Source: Myxococcota bacterium (lineage in GTDB: Bacteria > Myxococcota_A > UBA9160 > UBA4427). From it: DNA of 47,597 nt. The translations under genes were made by a program, and so were the position numbers. Location: assembly GCA_029268645.1 (NCBI GenBank), contig JAQWNI010000247.1, forward strand, positions 1 to 47,597. Direction: 5' to 3'. Of this stretch, positions 1 through 9,910 are shown in pieces. The stretch's first letter is position 1; the number at the start of each line of letters is the position of its first letter. The notes beneath the pieces were generated by a model, which worked only from the letters and a program-made list of their open reading frames with translations, searched no databases and had not been told where the DNA came from.

Positions 1-669
1 GCCGTATTCCCGACGGAGCACCCTCAGTCGCTCAATCATCTCGCCAAGCGCGCTGGGGTCTCCCCCGGCGTGCATCCACCCATTTCCCAGACGCGCCGCG
101 CGACGAAGCGCTCTTTCGGCATGACCGCCCACCAAGATGGGGATCGGACGGGTCGGCGCCGGCGTCATTTGGATACTTGGGAACTGGTAGCCTTCTCCCT
201 GGTAATCGAAGTAGTCGCCCGCCGATAAACCCCGGATGATCTCAATCATCTCATCGCAACGGGCACCTCGGGTCTTCCAGGAGGTGCCGGTCACTTCGAA
301 ATCTTCAGGCCAGGGAGACAGACCAACCCCGAGGCCCAAGCGGTTGTCGCTGAGAACGGCAATCGACATGGCTTGTTTGGCAACCAGAATTGGATCGCGC
401 ACGGGGAGTTTTAGGACGAATGTGTCGAACCGAATTGTCTTTGTCTGTGCCGCCAAGCTCGGGATCAGCACGAAGGGTTCGATGAACGGCTTGCCTTCCA
501 GAAAGGCCCGGTCGCCATCCGGGGTATAGGGATACTGACTGTCCGACTCCTTCGGATAACAGAGGCTGTCGGGAACCACCATCGAACTAAAACCAGCAGC
601 CTCGGCCGCCTGAGCCACTGGACCGTAATGGCTCGGGTCACCCATCGACTCCGCGAGAGAAAAGCGCAT
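1..669 (-). CDS. LLM-class (F420-dependent type) flavin oxidoreductase, truncated by window start
   Basis: Open minus-strand frame from CAT at 667-669 to the window edge; reads MRFSLAESMGDPSHYGPVAQAAEAAGFSSMVVPDS...KTIRFDTFVLKLPVRDPILVAKQ...DNRLGLGVGLSPWPEDFEVTG...IPILVGGHAERALRRAARLGNGW, typical of the luciferase-like family. Confidence 0.85.
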   Translation of the reverse strand, partial: MRFSLAESMGDPSHYGPVAQAAEAAGFSSMVVPDSLCYPKESDSQYPYTPDGDRAFLEGKPFIEPFVLIPSLAAQTKTIRFDTFVLKLPVRDPILVAKQAMSIAVLSDNRLGLGVGLSPWPEDFEVTGTSWKTRGARCDEMIEIIRGLSAGDYFDYQGEGYQFPSIQMTPAPTRPIPILVGGHAERALRRAARLGNGWMHAGGDPSALGEMIERLRVLRREYG

Positions 670-806
670 CAGGGACCACCTCCGTGAAGACCTCGGCCGA
701 AGCTTCGCCCCCAAGGCTCTCAGGGTGAAACCACGGTCGCGATCAAGTGGAGAGAAGTTACGCGAGGAGGGCGGCGCGCTCCAAGCTGGAAGTCGCCCGT
801 TCCCCC

Positions 807-826
807 GGCCGGCGCGGAAGCCGGCC
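807..826. terminator. Candidate terminator hairpin downstream of the LamG-like ORF
   Basis: GGCCGGC-GCGGAA-GCCGGCC, 7-bp perfect stem just past the minus-strand stop at 843; no clear U-tract. Confidence 0.4.
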
Positions 827-842
827 TGATTCGGAAAGCCGA

Positions 843-2252
843 CTAAGGGGCGATCAGCGAAGCGGGGCCGTCTTGCACGAGATCGGCCCGCGTCAGGCCA
901 CCTGCGGGGTCGTCCAGATCGAGAAGCCGATCCGCAAAACCCAGATCATATCCGAGTTCGGGAGAGGCGTCTCCGAGTCGCCAGTAGTGAATCAAAGACT
1001 CCGAGGCCACGTAGGCTCCCACAGGGTCTCTCAGATCGACATCGTGTCCCCGGAGCTGGATCTCAGAAAAAGCGGCAGGGGAGAGGGCGTCACGCCAGAG
1101 ACCGAGATGTCCCAGGCGGCCCAAGAAACCCATTTCTCCGGAGAGGCCGCTTCCGCCGACTCGCACAAACCCCGTCAAATCCGTCAAATCGATGACCTGA
1201 CCTGGACCCTCCGAGAGCAGGATGTCGGCCTCGAAACCATCGAGAAGCACCTGCGGCGCACCCTGAGCGCTGGGATCGAACACGATTCCAAGGTGCTGCC
1301 ATAAATCATTGGCCAGTGGAAGTGCATAGATTGCCCGATGCTGTAGCTGACCGTTTGCATCGCTGATTACGCATTCCAGACTTTGGCCATCGAGAAGCGA
1401 GAGACTGAGGCCGAGCCCTTCTTGAGAGAACGAGGAAGGTGAAAGCTCGAACAGCAACCGACGAGGGCTGGCGTCGAGAAAAGGGCGCATCCAGAGCGAT
1501 AGGCTGAGCGCTTCGGTCGCCCCAAGCTCTTCCGGCGTATCGCTTCCGAGGTACCTCTGTTGTCCATCCAACTCGAGGGAGGCCAGCTCGACCTGAATCG
1601 AGCGGATTGAATCAGAAGACGAGGCGGGGGCGAGCTGATCAGAATCGCTGGAGGGGGGAAGTGGCGAGCTTTCGGCCAAGACGTTCTCGCCAGAAGAAGA
1701 CTGCGCCCTGGTCAACGCCGTCGTTCCACTCGACTGAGCTGGCGTTGGCGCAGGCATGGCTTGCGCAGAGGATGATGCGGAGGGGCCGAGATCCAGCGGA
1801 GCGGTCGCGGCCAAAATGATTTCATTCGAAGGCGCGGAGAGCAACCGACCATCATACGCCTGCATCGAAATATAATAATCGAGGTCTTCTCGCAGGGTCA
1901 GATTGTAAGAATAGACACCTTCCCCGCTCAAACCGGCCTGCTTGCGGGGCACTTCGATTTTCGCCTGATACATCCCGGGCGAAGTGCCTACGAGGAGGTC
2001 GTATCGCGTGATGCCGCTCGAAGAGGAACCGATCCAGCGCATTGGGACGACCCGCGCGTTATCAGAAGCAACCGGCTCTCCAACCATTGAATCCTGCGTC
2101 GTCGGCGCCGACTCAGATGAAGAGGGTTCACCTGTCCCTCCGCATCCGAAACAAAGAAAGACGGATGCGAGAAGTAGGAAGATCCAGAGCAATAGAGAGG
2201 TACCAAGACCTCTTTCATCGGCAGCTTTATTCACGAGAATTGTTATCGGCAC
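843..2252 (-). CDS. Secreted/lipoprotein-like protein with C-terminal LamG/concanavalin-like domain
   Basis: N-terminal hydrophobic segment ending LCFGCGG (lipobox-like), Ser/Pro-rich linker, then LSLWMRPF...LFELSP...LWQHLGIVFDPS...VLLDGFEAD...GRLGHLGLWRDALS as in LamG-type domains. Confidence 0.7.
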   Translation of the reverse strand: MPITILVNKAADERGLGTSLLLWIFLLLASVFLCFGCGGTGEPSSSESAPTTQDSMVGEPVASDNARVVPMRWIGSSSSGITRYDLLVGTSPGMYQAKIEVPRKQAGLSGEGVYSYNLTLREDLDYYISMQAYDGRLLSAPSNEIILAATAPLDLGPSASSSAQAMPAPTPAQSSGTTALTRAQSSSGENVLAESSPLPPSSDSDQLAPASSSDSIRSIQVELASLELDGQQRYLGSDTPEELGATEALSLSLWMRPFLDASPRRLLFELSPSSFSQEGLGLSLSLLDGQSLECVISDANGQLQHRAIYALPLANDLWQHLGIVFDPSAQGAPQVLLDGFEADILLSEGPGQVIDLTDLTGFVRVGGSGLSGEMGFLGRLGHLGLWRDALSPAAFSEIQLRGHDVDLRDPVGAYVASESLIHYWRLGDASPELGYDLGFADRLLDLDDPAGGLTRADLVQDGPASLIAP

Positions 2253-2489
2253 GCGGATCGTTAGCCATCAATCATAATTTCCCCGGGAGCCTGGGAAGCG
2301 GAAGAAAACAGAGTGCCTCGAAACTTCCGCTGTGATAGTGATGAATCTCACGAATTCGGCACCTAGGCCAAATCCCCACACCAGGGTTCAGGGGTGGGGC
2401 TCGGGCTGAATCACGTACCGGAAAAGTCGAAAGTTTGGAGAGGCCGCGGAAAACAAAAGCCGTTTGGCCGGACGGGGGCGAGTCTCAGC

Positions 2490-3266
2490 ATGATCCACTT
2501 GGAGTCCGGCCCCGCTCGGGTCGAAATCGACCCCCAGCAAGGGGGGCGGATCAGCGCCCTACAAGTCGCCGGACTCGACTTGCTCTGCGGACCGGGCGCA
2601 GACCCCCTTCGATGGGGTGCCTATCCGATGGCCCCCTATGCGGGTCGGGTCCGAAATGGTCACTTCCAATTCGAAGGACAGTCGCACCAGCTCCCCCTGC
2701 GCGCCCCGCCGCATGCCATGCATGGCACGACGCTCGACCGACCCTGGCAAGAGACCCAACCCGGAACGCTCTCGATCGACTTAGGCCCGGATTGGCCGTT
2801 TCCTGGAGAGGCCCGACAACGCTTCGCACTGGACCCAAAGGGCCTCGACGTCGAGCTCTGCATCCTAACCCTTGGGGCCCCCTTTCCCGCAAGCGTTGGC
2901 TTACACCCCTGGTTTCCCCGCCAGCTCGCCCAGGGGGGGCCGCTGGTTCTCGAATTCTCCGCCCGTGAGATGTACCTGCGCGATTCCACTGGCGTGGCCA
3001 CCCCGGAGCGATGCCCACCGCGAGCCGGACCGTGGGACGACTGCTTCACGGGGCTTCTCGGCCCACCCCGGCTCCGATGGCCCGGCGCAATGACTCTCGA
3101 AATCCATGCGGATACGGACCATTGGGTCGTCTATGACGAACCTCTGGAATCCCTCTGCGTCGAACCGATGACCGGACCTCCCGACGCATTGAATATTGCG
3201 CCTCGCCTCGTGACCCGAGAGCAGCCTCTTTGTCTGCAAACCCGGTTCGTGTGGACCTTGGAATAG
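2490..3266 (+). CDS. Aldose 1-epimerase family protein
   Basis: MIHLESGPARVEIDPQQGGRISALQVAGLDLL...WGAYPMAPYAGRVRNGHFQFEGQ...HAMHGTTLDRPW...VGLHPWFPR; internal ATG at 2490 preferred over the ORF-track start at 2394. Confidence 0.85.
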   Translation: MIHLESGPARVEIDPQQGGRISALQVAGLDLLCGPGADPLRWGAYPMAPYAGRVRNGHFQFEGQSHQLPLRAPPHAMHGTTLDRPWQETQPGTLSIDLGPDWPFPGEARQRFALDPKGLDVELCILTLGAPFPASVGLHPWFPRQLAQGGPLVLEFSAREMYLRDSTGVATPERCPPRAGPWDDCFTGLLGPPRLRWPGAMTLEIHADTDHWVVYDEPLESLCVEPMTGPPDALNIAPRLVTREQPLCLQTRFVWTLE

Positions 3267-3381
3267 GCAGGGCATCTTGGGCGATCAGCCATGGAAGCAG
3301 CGGGATCACCGCCCCCAGAGAAAACGCAATAAGGACGCTACCGAACGATTCGTCGGAAAGAGCGATCTCTTGAAGGATCCT

Positions 3382-4326
3382 CTACGCAGCCGGTTCACCC
3401 GTCCCTTCATGGAGAGCGAGAACTGCGCAGCCAGCGTGTTGAACCACCCGCTCGGTCGTGCTGCCCAAAAGCCAATGGGCGGTGCCTGTCCGGGCGTGGG
3501 TCTGCATCGCAATTAAGTCAGCCTTACGAGTCCGGGCGAGTTCACTGATGACGCTGGCAGGCTCGCCCTCCTCTACCAGGGTCTCGACCTCGAACCCAAG
3601 TGCCCCAAGTGAAGCCACTGCCGGGGCCACTGTTTCCGCCACCCGGCTCCGGATTTCTTCCAATCCAACACGCTCGATGCCTAAATCTACGAGCCATGGC
3701 TGGAGAATGACCGGTACGTGGTCGCAGTAGAGCAGGAGAACCTTGAGAGCATCAACGCGATTCCCCAGCAGCTGATGAATTCGACGACCGGCCTCGCTGG
3801 GATCACCATGAAGCTCAATCGGCACGATTGCCGTTTTAGGCTCGACGAGGGATCCTCCGTCATCGGGGTGAATCGCCAAAACAGGGCAAGGCGCGTTGCG
3901 AACGGCGTGTTCCGCTGTGCTGCCGAGCACAAGATGCTTGACTCCCGTCAAGCCTCGGCTGCCCACCACTAAACAGTCGACCCCCTCGTCCCGCGCCATT
4001 TCGGACAGCGCAGGCCCTGGTGTTCCCAGTGTGAGAACCGTGCGGGCAGAAACCCCTCGACTCGCCGCCGACTCCTCGAACTCGACCAACTTCTGCTCGG
4101 CCAGTTCCCGAATCCGACCCGAAAGATCCGGCGCAGACAGCACCGGCTGAACTCCGTGAATCGACATCGGGGCTGAGGGCAACACGTGGACGATCACCAT
4201 GAGGGCCTCGTTGAGCGCCGCCACATCGCAAGCTCGATCAAAAGCCAGCCTCGAGCTGTCCGAAAAATCAACCCCGACCATCACTGAGGAAAGTCTTTCC
4301 TGAGCGCCGTTGGCACTTTTGCTCAT
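3382..4326 (-). CDS. Universal stress protein with two UspA domains
   Basis: VMVGVDFSDSSRLAFDRACDVAALNEALMVIVHVLP...DCLVVGSRGLTGVKHLVLGSTAEHAVRNAPCPVLAI and second half ADLIAMQTHARTGTAHWLLGSTTERVVQHAGCAVLAL; GGAGG lies upstream of the ATG at 4326. Confidence 0.9.
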   Translation of the reverse strand: MSKSANGAQERLSSVMVGVDFSDSSRLAFDRACDVAALNEALMVIVHVLPSAPMSIHGVQPVLSAPDLSGRIRELAEQKLVEFEESAASRGVSARTVLTLGTPGPALSEMARDEGVDCLVVGSRGLTGVKHLVLGSTAEHAVRNAPCPVLAIHPDDGGSLVEPKTAIVPIELHGDPSEAGRRIHQLLGNRVDALKVLLLYCDHVPVILQPWLVDLGIERVGLEEIRSRVAETVAPAVASLGALGFEVETLVEEGEPASVISELARTRKADLIAMQTHARTGTAHWLLGSTTERVVQHAGCAVLALHEGTGEPAA

Positions 4327-4586
4327 TTTCATCCTCCTTTCGGCAGCGAGACCCAACGGGCCAAGCCGGCCAGCACCTCGACACAGTAACGCTTCTGGCG
4401 TGCAAGAACCGGCTTGCTGATCGACCCGTTCGAGAGAGCCAAATCGAATCCTCCCGGCCCGGCTCCCTTGCGGACCCGACTGAAATCAGGACTCTCTCCA
4501 GGGCGGCTTGTCCGCTCCAGAAGAAATCTCCAGAAACTCGATTTCTCACTTTTGAAACCGCAGAGCGGAGAGGAACGAAGACCGAG

Positions 4587-5630
4587 ATGAATCAATCGCT
4601 CACATCTCAACGTCATCGAGCGGCGCCTGCCCTGCAATCGAAAACGCGACCGGCACGACGAAATGCTTTGGCGATCGCCCTCGCTTGCCTACTCGCCGGG
4701 ACCTCGGTCGCCTGTCACGAAAAACCGGAAGGACCTCCAAACTCTCCGCAGGCAATGCGCCGAAATGCCAGGCTGCTCGCGGCTCTTCGCGGTACTGAAT
4801 GGCTGATCGACCATGCTGAACAGATGCCGCCGGGCTGGGTGTACCCGAATTTTTCACGGATCGAGCGGCTCATCGAATCTCAAGAGCAAAAAGAGCAAGT
4901 TCGCGAAGTCCTCGAAATCGACAGCCGCACAGGATCACACAACACGATTCCAGAAAGTCTGACAGACCCTGCCCTGCTTGAGCAAAAACGCATCGTGCCG
5001 ATTCTCTTCGAAATCATTCGACGTCGAGAAATCGGGCAAGCCTGGAAGAGCGAAGCTGACGCCCTGCGGAAACTGATCACCGATCACGAAATTGTCCTCT
5101 GGCAAGCTACGGACACAAGAAACCGGCCGACGGTCCTGCATGCCCTCGGAGCTTTAGGAATCGAAACCTCGATGACCGAGGCTCACCTCCTCGACGAACT
5201 CCGAAAAAAAGCGAAGTCAGACACCCCTCAAAACCTGGCCGGCAGCACCCGCTACGTCTATGCGTTGACCCATATCGTCTTTGCCCGATCCCACTATTTC
5301 AGAAACCAAGTCCAGATCACAGGTCTCGAATTCTCGATTCCGGTCTTCCTGGCTGCACTCGCGCGACACAACCGAATCAAGATGGATGTGATGTCGATTG
5401 ATATGCTCGGCGAAGTCCTCGCCAGTCTCGAACTCCTAGGCCTAGAAGACCCCAGGATGGAAGTGGCCCGCAGGCGACTCATCGCGGCGCAAAATCCGGA
5501 TGGAAGCTGGGGGCCGGGAAAGGGTGTCTCTCCGAAACGAATTCACCCGACATTTAACGCCGTCGCCGGCTTAATCGACTTTCATGAAGCCCTAAGACCG
5601 CCGGCCGGGTCGCCTACGCCGGCGGACTGA
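4587..5630 (+). CDS. Lipoprotein-like protein with terpenoid-cyclase/prenyltransferase-like helical repeats
   Basis: Signal segment ALACLLAGTSVAC (lipobox) and repeat motif RRRLIAAQNPDGSWGPGKG near the C-terminus. Confidence 0.6.
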   Translation: MNQSLTSQRHRAAPALQSKTRPARRNALAIALACLLAGTSVACHEKPEGPPNSPQAMRRNARLLAALRGTEWLIDHAEQMPPGWVYPNFSRIERLIESQEQKEQVREVLEIDSRTGSHNTIPESLTDPALLEQKRIVPILFEIIRRREIGQAWKSEADALRKLITDHEIVLWQATDTRNRPTVLHALGALGIETSMTEAHLLDELRKKAKSDTPQNLAGSTRYVYALTHIVFARSHYFRNQVQITGLEFSIPVFLAALARHNRIKMDVMSIDMLGEVLASLELLGLEDPRMEVARRRLIAAQNPDGSWGPGKGVSPKRIHPTFNAVAGLIDFHEALRPPAGSPTPAD

Positions 5631-5676
5631 TCAGGACCGTTCGACCGGGACCAGCGGGCCCCGGGCCAGCACCCTT

Positions 5677-6285
5677 TCATTGCGCTTTCCACGCTTGGAC
5701 TGCGGCCACTAAAGCGTCGATGAGTTGCTCAACCTGAGGTGCTCGTGGAGTTCCTTGATGGTCCGACCAATTTCCATGTAAACGGTTCCAGCGAATGGTC
5801 GGGGGCAGTTCGATTTGAACCCCGGCGTTTATCGGCAGGTTTACGGGATTCTCTTTGTGTTGACCCCGAAGCTCTCGGGGAATCGCCTCAAGGTCATCAA
5901 CCACCTGATATGGCTCCGGCAGCCCCTTCCGCAAGAATCCCGTCAAATGATGAGCGAGCTGTCTGTTCCGCCCACCCAAGAGCAAATGCCACCACGATGT
6001 CTCTCGCCCATATCCGTGAATGGCGATGACCTCGCGGACATGGCTCACAAAAGAAGACAGTGCAGAAGACTCCTCAGGGCGAAAAGCCGTAGAGGGAAGG
6101 TGCTTGCGAAGAGGAGCGGCCTGCAACACAGCGTAAAAGGAAGCATCGGTCCGCTCGGCAACCGATCGGGCCACAGCATCTGTCGTGCGTTCCAGATTCC
6201 CGCCATGAAACGCCATCAAGCCGATGGTCCCACGGAGTTCGCAGATTTCTTCTACGCCAGGCATCTCCAATAGTTCTCGTAGCAT
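5677..6285 (-). CDS. Poly-gamma-glutamate hydrolase-like family protein
   Basis: CELRGTIGLMAFHGGNLERTTDAVA...REVIAIHGYGRETSWWHLLLGGRN...VNLPINAGVQIELPPTIR resembles the phage-type PGA depolymerase family (PF05908-like). Confidence 0.65.
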   Translation of the reverse strand: MLRELLEMPGVEEICELRGTIGLMAFHGGNLERTTDAVARSVAERTDASFYAVLQAAPLRKHLPSTAFRPEESSALSSFVSHVREVIAIHGYGRETSWWHLLLGGRNRQLAHHLTGFLRKGLPEPYQVVDDLEAIPRELRGQHKENPVNLPINAGVQIELPPTIRWNRLHGNWSDHQGTPRAPQVEQLIDALVAAVQAWKAQ

Positions 6286-6373
6286 GGCCGAAGAGTAGCG
6301 CCCGACTCACCCCTCACCCTGACCCGTCGAAGGAACCCTTCAATGACGCATCTGTGAACGACTTGCTGTTCGC

Positions 6374-7513
6374 TCAGAACAATTCAGCCGGATCGAGCAC
6401 CCTGACTCTCCGGAGTGCCAAGAAGCTGGCTAATGAACACATCGAGACCGAAAGGATCAAGATATTCAGGGTGTCGGCCCAAGACAATGCGGCCGGCAGA
6501 CCGCTGATCGCGCCGAGGATCGCGACGATCCCCGTACCCGCCACAGTCGCCGGGATAAATCCCACAACCGACAAGAAGAGAGCCTCCGCTACGACGACCA
6601 CTTGGATGAATCGATCGCCGTACCCCATGGCTTTCAAGGTGGCGAACTCGGCCATGTGATCGAGCACTTCCGTGTAGAGAATTTGATAGGAGATCACGAC
6701 ACCGGCCAAAAAACCAAGCGTCACACCAACGAGAAGGATCAGGCTGACCGGAGTACTGGTTTCCCAATAGGTACGATCGCGCGCCAAAAGGTCTGACTTT
6801 GAGAGCGCCACAATATCAGCCGGAAGCGCGGCCTGAATGGCCGCTGCGACTTCTCGGGGGTCTTGGCCCGCTGCGGTCTGAATCAGAGCCGCTTCAACCA
6901 GAGAACGTCCCCAGCCCACCAATTCGAAGAAAGTCGTTTCGGATACCATCAACGTGCCTTCGACTTCAAAATCTGTACCCAGCGGAAAAGTGCCCACGAC
7001 TTCCACCTGCTTGCGGTTGACCACTGCTGGGCCGGTTCCCACCGAACCATAGGAATCTCGAGAGAGACGATCCAACAACGCCGCCCCTGGCTTTTCCAAC
7101 TCAGCGGACATTCGATTGACCGATTCAATATCGAAGGTGCGCCGGCGCGGGTCGAATCCGAGAACCCGAATTGGATGAAGGGTGTGCGTATACGGATTGG
7201 TCCAGCGGGCTAAGGCGGTCCAAAGCGGTGCCACGCTCTCTGCGCCCTCCACCGCCAAGGCCTGATAGATCCGTTCTCGAGGCATCGACTTCACTCTGAG
7301 GAAGGGATACTTCTCCTTTGAAATAACGATCACGTCGGCGTCTAGCCGGTCGATTAATTGCACTCCACTGTCCAGTAGAGAATTCCTGAAACCAACCTGC
7401 ATCATCATCAGCAAAAGCGCGAACGCAACACCTCCGATCGATGCGAGGGCGCGCGTCCGATCATGTGCAAGTAATCGGTAGGCGAACAGTGGTGCGCGTC
7501 GGTACGGCTGCAT
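6374..7513 (-). CDS. DevC-type FtsX-like ABC transporter permease
   Basis: RALASIGGVAFALLLMMMQVGFRNSLLDSGVQLIDRLDADVIVISKEKYPFLRVKSMPRERIYQALAVEGAESV...LLDRLSRDSYGSVG...FATLKAMGYGDRFI; multiple TM segments. Confidence 0.85.
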   Translation of the reverse strand: MQPYRRAPLFAYRLLAHDRTRALASIGGVAFALLLMMMQVGFRNSLLDSGVQLIDRLDADVIVISKEKYPFLRVKSMPRERIYQALAVEGAESVAPLWTALARWTNPYTHTLHPIRVLGFDPRRRTFDIESVNRMSAELEKPGAALLDRLSRDSYGSVGTGPAVVNRKQVEVVGTFPLGTDFEVEGTLMVSETTFFELVGWGRSLVEAALIQTAAGQDPREVAAAIQAALPADIVALSKSDLLARDRTYWETSTPVSLILLVGVTLGFLAGVVISYQILYTEVLDHMAEFATLKAMGYGDRFIQVVVVAEALFLSVVGFIPATVAGTGIVAILGAISGLPAALSWADTLNILILSVSMCSLASFLALRRVRVLDPAELF

Positions 7514-8682
7514 CAGAAGAGCTCCGCCGGGTCAGCGCTTCGCAGCTTCTGCATCGAGAGGAGGGCAGCCGCGCTACACATCAATGCTGAGAGAACCGCG
7601 AGTCCGGAAGCCAATCCCAGCGTCATGAATATGGGAAGTTTCGTCAATGCGTGAACCACCGGAAAGAGTATCGAGCTGATCGCCAAGGCGGGGAGATAGC
7701 CAAGGCCCGCAAAAATCCAAGCCTGCTCAAGCACAAAGAACGAGAGCCGACGTCCCGAATATCCCATCGCCCGAAGAGTCGCGTACAGCGGCAGATTATT
7801 CCGAATATCCGTCGACAAAATTTGAAACAGCACAACAACACCGACCAAGAAGCCGGCAAGACTTCCCAGGCCGAAAATATTGCCAACCGCCGTATTCTTG
7901 ATCCAGAAAATTTCCTGAATTTGACGAAGTTCCTCCGCCGTAAGCACACGGACATCCTGTGGAAGCTGGTCCCGGAGTTTTTCGGCGACGTAATCCGGGT
8001 CAGCTCCCGCACTCAACTTCAACAAACCGAGATGGGGTTGGTCGAGCGAGTGGTACTCGAAAAGTCGACCAAAGCTGTTGTCGCTCATGATGAGGGAGCC
8101 ATCTGCCAGGAACCCAACACCCAGTTCGAACTCGCCCGCCACCCGGGTAATCTGGTCGTTGACTTCGACCACACGGGTCGGGCTCGCTGGACCGCACTTT
8201 GTTTGAGTCAAACGATCGAGCAGCATACTTCCCGTTGGAGCAAGCTCGTCCAGCTGCTCTGAGATGCCGTCAATTCGGAGGATCGGTGTTTCTCGAGCGC
8301 TGGCGAGCGGAAACCCGAGGGCCAAGAGTCGACAGTTCTCACCGCTCGACGGATCATGCCAATACCCGTAGCGCAAATGAACAGGCGTCGCGGACTCGAC
8401 CTCTGGAACAGCTAAGGCCTGAAAGAGCCGGCTGCGATCAAAAGTCCCCGTATCCAAAATTTGAACAAAGGCCGGAGAAACCATGATCAGATCTGCGTCC
8501 AAACGAGACGTGACTGCAACAGCTGTTTTGCGAACGGCTCCGTAGAATCCCAATTGGACAAAGATGACGAGCAAAGCGAAACCAATTCCGGCAGCAGCAA
8601 CTGCGGCCCTCGTCTTACGATGAGTCACTAACCGGAAAGACAACGGCACAGGGCGCAGATTCTTTCGCGAATGCTGTTTCAT
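7513..8682 (-). CDS. DevC-type FtsX-like ABC transporter permease (paralogue of the adjacent ORF)
   Basis: VTHRKTRAAVAAAGIGFALLVIFVQLGFYGAVRKTAVAVTSRLDADLIMVSP...LYATLRAMGYSGRRLSFFVLEQAW; TGATG overlap with the next gene at 7511-7515. Confidence 0.85.
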   Translation of the reverse strand: MKQHSRKNLRPVPLSFRLVTHRKTRAAVAAAGIGFALLVIFVQLGFYGAVRKTAVAVTSRLDADLIMVSPAFVQILDTGTFDRSRLFQALAVPEVESATPVHLRYGYWHDPSSGENCRLLALGFPLASARETPILRIDGISEQLDELAPTGSMLLDRLTQTKCGPASPTRVVEVNDQITRVAGEFELGVGFLADGSLIMSDNSFGRLFEYHSLDQPHLGLLKLSAGADPDYVAEKLRDQLPQDVRVLTAEELRQIQEIFWIKNTAVGNIFGLGSLAGFLVGVVVLFQILSTDIRNNLPLYATLRAMGYSGRRLSFFVLEQAWIFAGLGYLPALAISSILFPVVHALTKLPIFMTLGLASGLAVLSALMCSAAALLSMQKLRSADPAELF

Positions 8683-8801
8683 TCGACCGGGAGTATAGAG
8701 GGCTGCGGGTTAAAGGTCCCATAAGCCGGAAGCAAGCCTATGGGGTCGCAATTCCAACCCATTCTCGACGGTCATTTGCATTCAGCTACCGTCCGGCCAC
8801 C

Positions 8802-9893
8802 ATGTACGCCCTTCACGCAGGAAAACAGATCGTGGCTCGAATCCTCATTCTGTGCGCAACAGTTTTGGGGTGCCAGCCCTCGCAAGACGCCGGGGGCCAA
8901 ACACCGGACGGGGACCGGGCGCGCCTTCCACTGGTGGTCGTGATCGCCCTAGACGGGGTACGGCCCGAGGAAGCTTTCGGACCCATCGCTTCAAACCCGA
9001 GCCCATTCGACGTCGGGCAGAACGCCCCGGTCATGCCCTACTTAACCCGACAGTTACCTCAAACCGGATTCATGTTCGGCGCACCCGAAGACGGGTCCGC
9101 ATTGACCCTCGCCAATCCAATGGGCATCAGCATGCCGGGCTACCAGTCGATGTTCATGGGACGAGCGACTTTCTGTGTGAGCAATGAATGCAGTCCGCCT
9201 TCCGGTCAGAATTTCTTTGAGAGGGTTCAGGAATATCACAGCCTCCCAGGCGAAGCCGTCGCGATCTATACCTCTTGGAAAGCCTTGTGTCCCGCCCTCA
9301 ATCCATCTGAAGTTTTTGACGCCCACTGCGGTCAAGACGCCGTCGACCAGCAGTGGCGAACGTTTTTCGAATCGGGTCTCGGCGGAGCGAAGTGGAGCCC
9401 GCCAAAGGAAACGGACGATGCCATCTTCGAAATCGCGATGGAAAGACTCCAGGCGCCCACTTTCCAAGTTCTTTTCCTCGCATTCGACGGAAGCGACGCG
9501 ACGGGACATGCCAATGACTACCCGGGCCATATCGAGACGCTTAAAAAATTCGATCGTTGGATTCAAGCGATCGACGAACAGCTGCGCAAGCTTGAGCAAG
9601 GTGGGCAACCCACCGTCTTGCTGGTCACCACGGACCACGGGCGCGGTGAAGGTGAGCTGTGGAGCGAGCACCGATGGAACGTTCCAGGAACTGGAAAGCT
9701 CTGGCTGTTCGTGCGAGGGCCGGATGGTCTTGAAGCGAAGCGACAGCACTTCGCCGATCCCCTCACGGTTGCAACTGTTCGGCCGACACTCGAGGTACTT
9801 ATGCAAGTCCCTCATGTCAGCGGCTGGCCCTACGAGCGACCTGCAATCACCATCGAAGAGAATCGGACTCAAAGCCCGCCACTCGGGAATTAG
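8802..9893 (+). CDS. Alkaline phosphatase/sulfatase-superfamily lipoprotein-like protein
   Basis: Lipobox-like CATVLGCQPS; VVVIALDGVRPEEAFG...SMPGYQSMFMG...FLAFDGSDATGHANDYPGHIETLKKFDRWIQAIDEQL...LLVTTDHGRGEGELWSEH metal-binding motifs. Confidence 0.8.
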   Translation: MYALHAGKQIVARILILCATVLGCQPSQDAGGQTPDGDRARLPLVVVIALDGVRPEEAFGPIASNPSPFDVGQNAPVMPYLTRQLPQTGFMFGAPEDGSALTLANPMGISMPGYQSMFMGRATFCVSNECSPPSGQNFFERVQEYHSLPGEAVAIYTSWKALCPALNPSEVFDAHCGQDAVDQQWRTFFESGLGGAKWSPPKETDDAIFEIAMERLQAPTFQVLFLAFDGSDATGHANDYPGHIETLKKFDRWIQAIDEQLRKLEQGGQPTVLLVTTDHGRGEGELWSEHRWNVPGTGKLWLFVRGPDGLEAKRQHFADPLTVATVRPTLEVLMQVPHVSGWPYERPAITIEENRTQSPPLGN

Positions 9894-9910
9894 GATCCAG
9901 GAGCTTCCGC

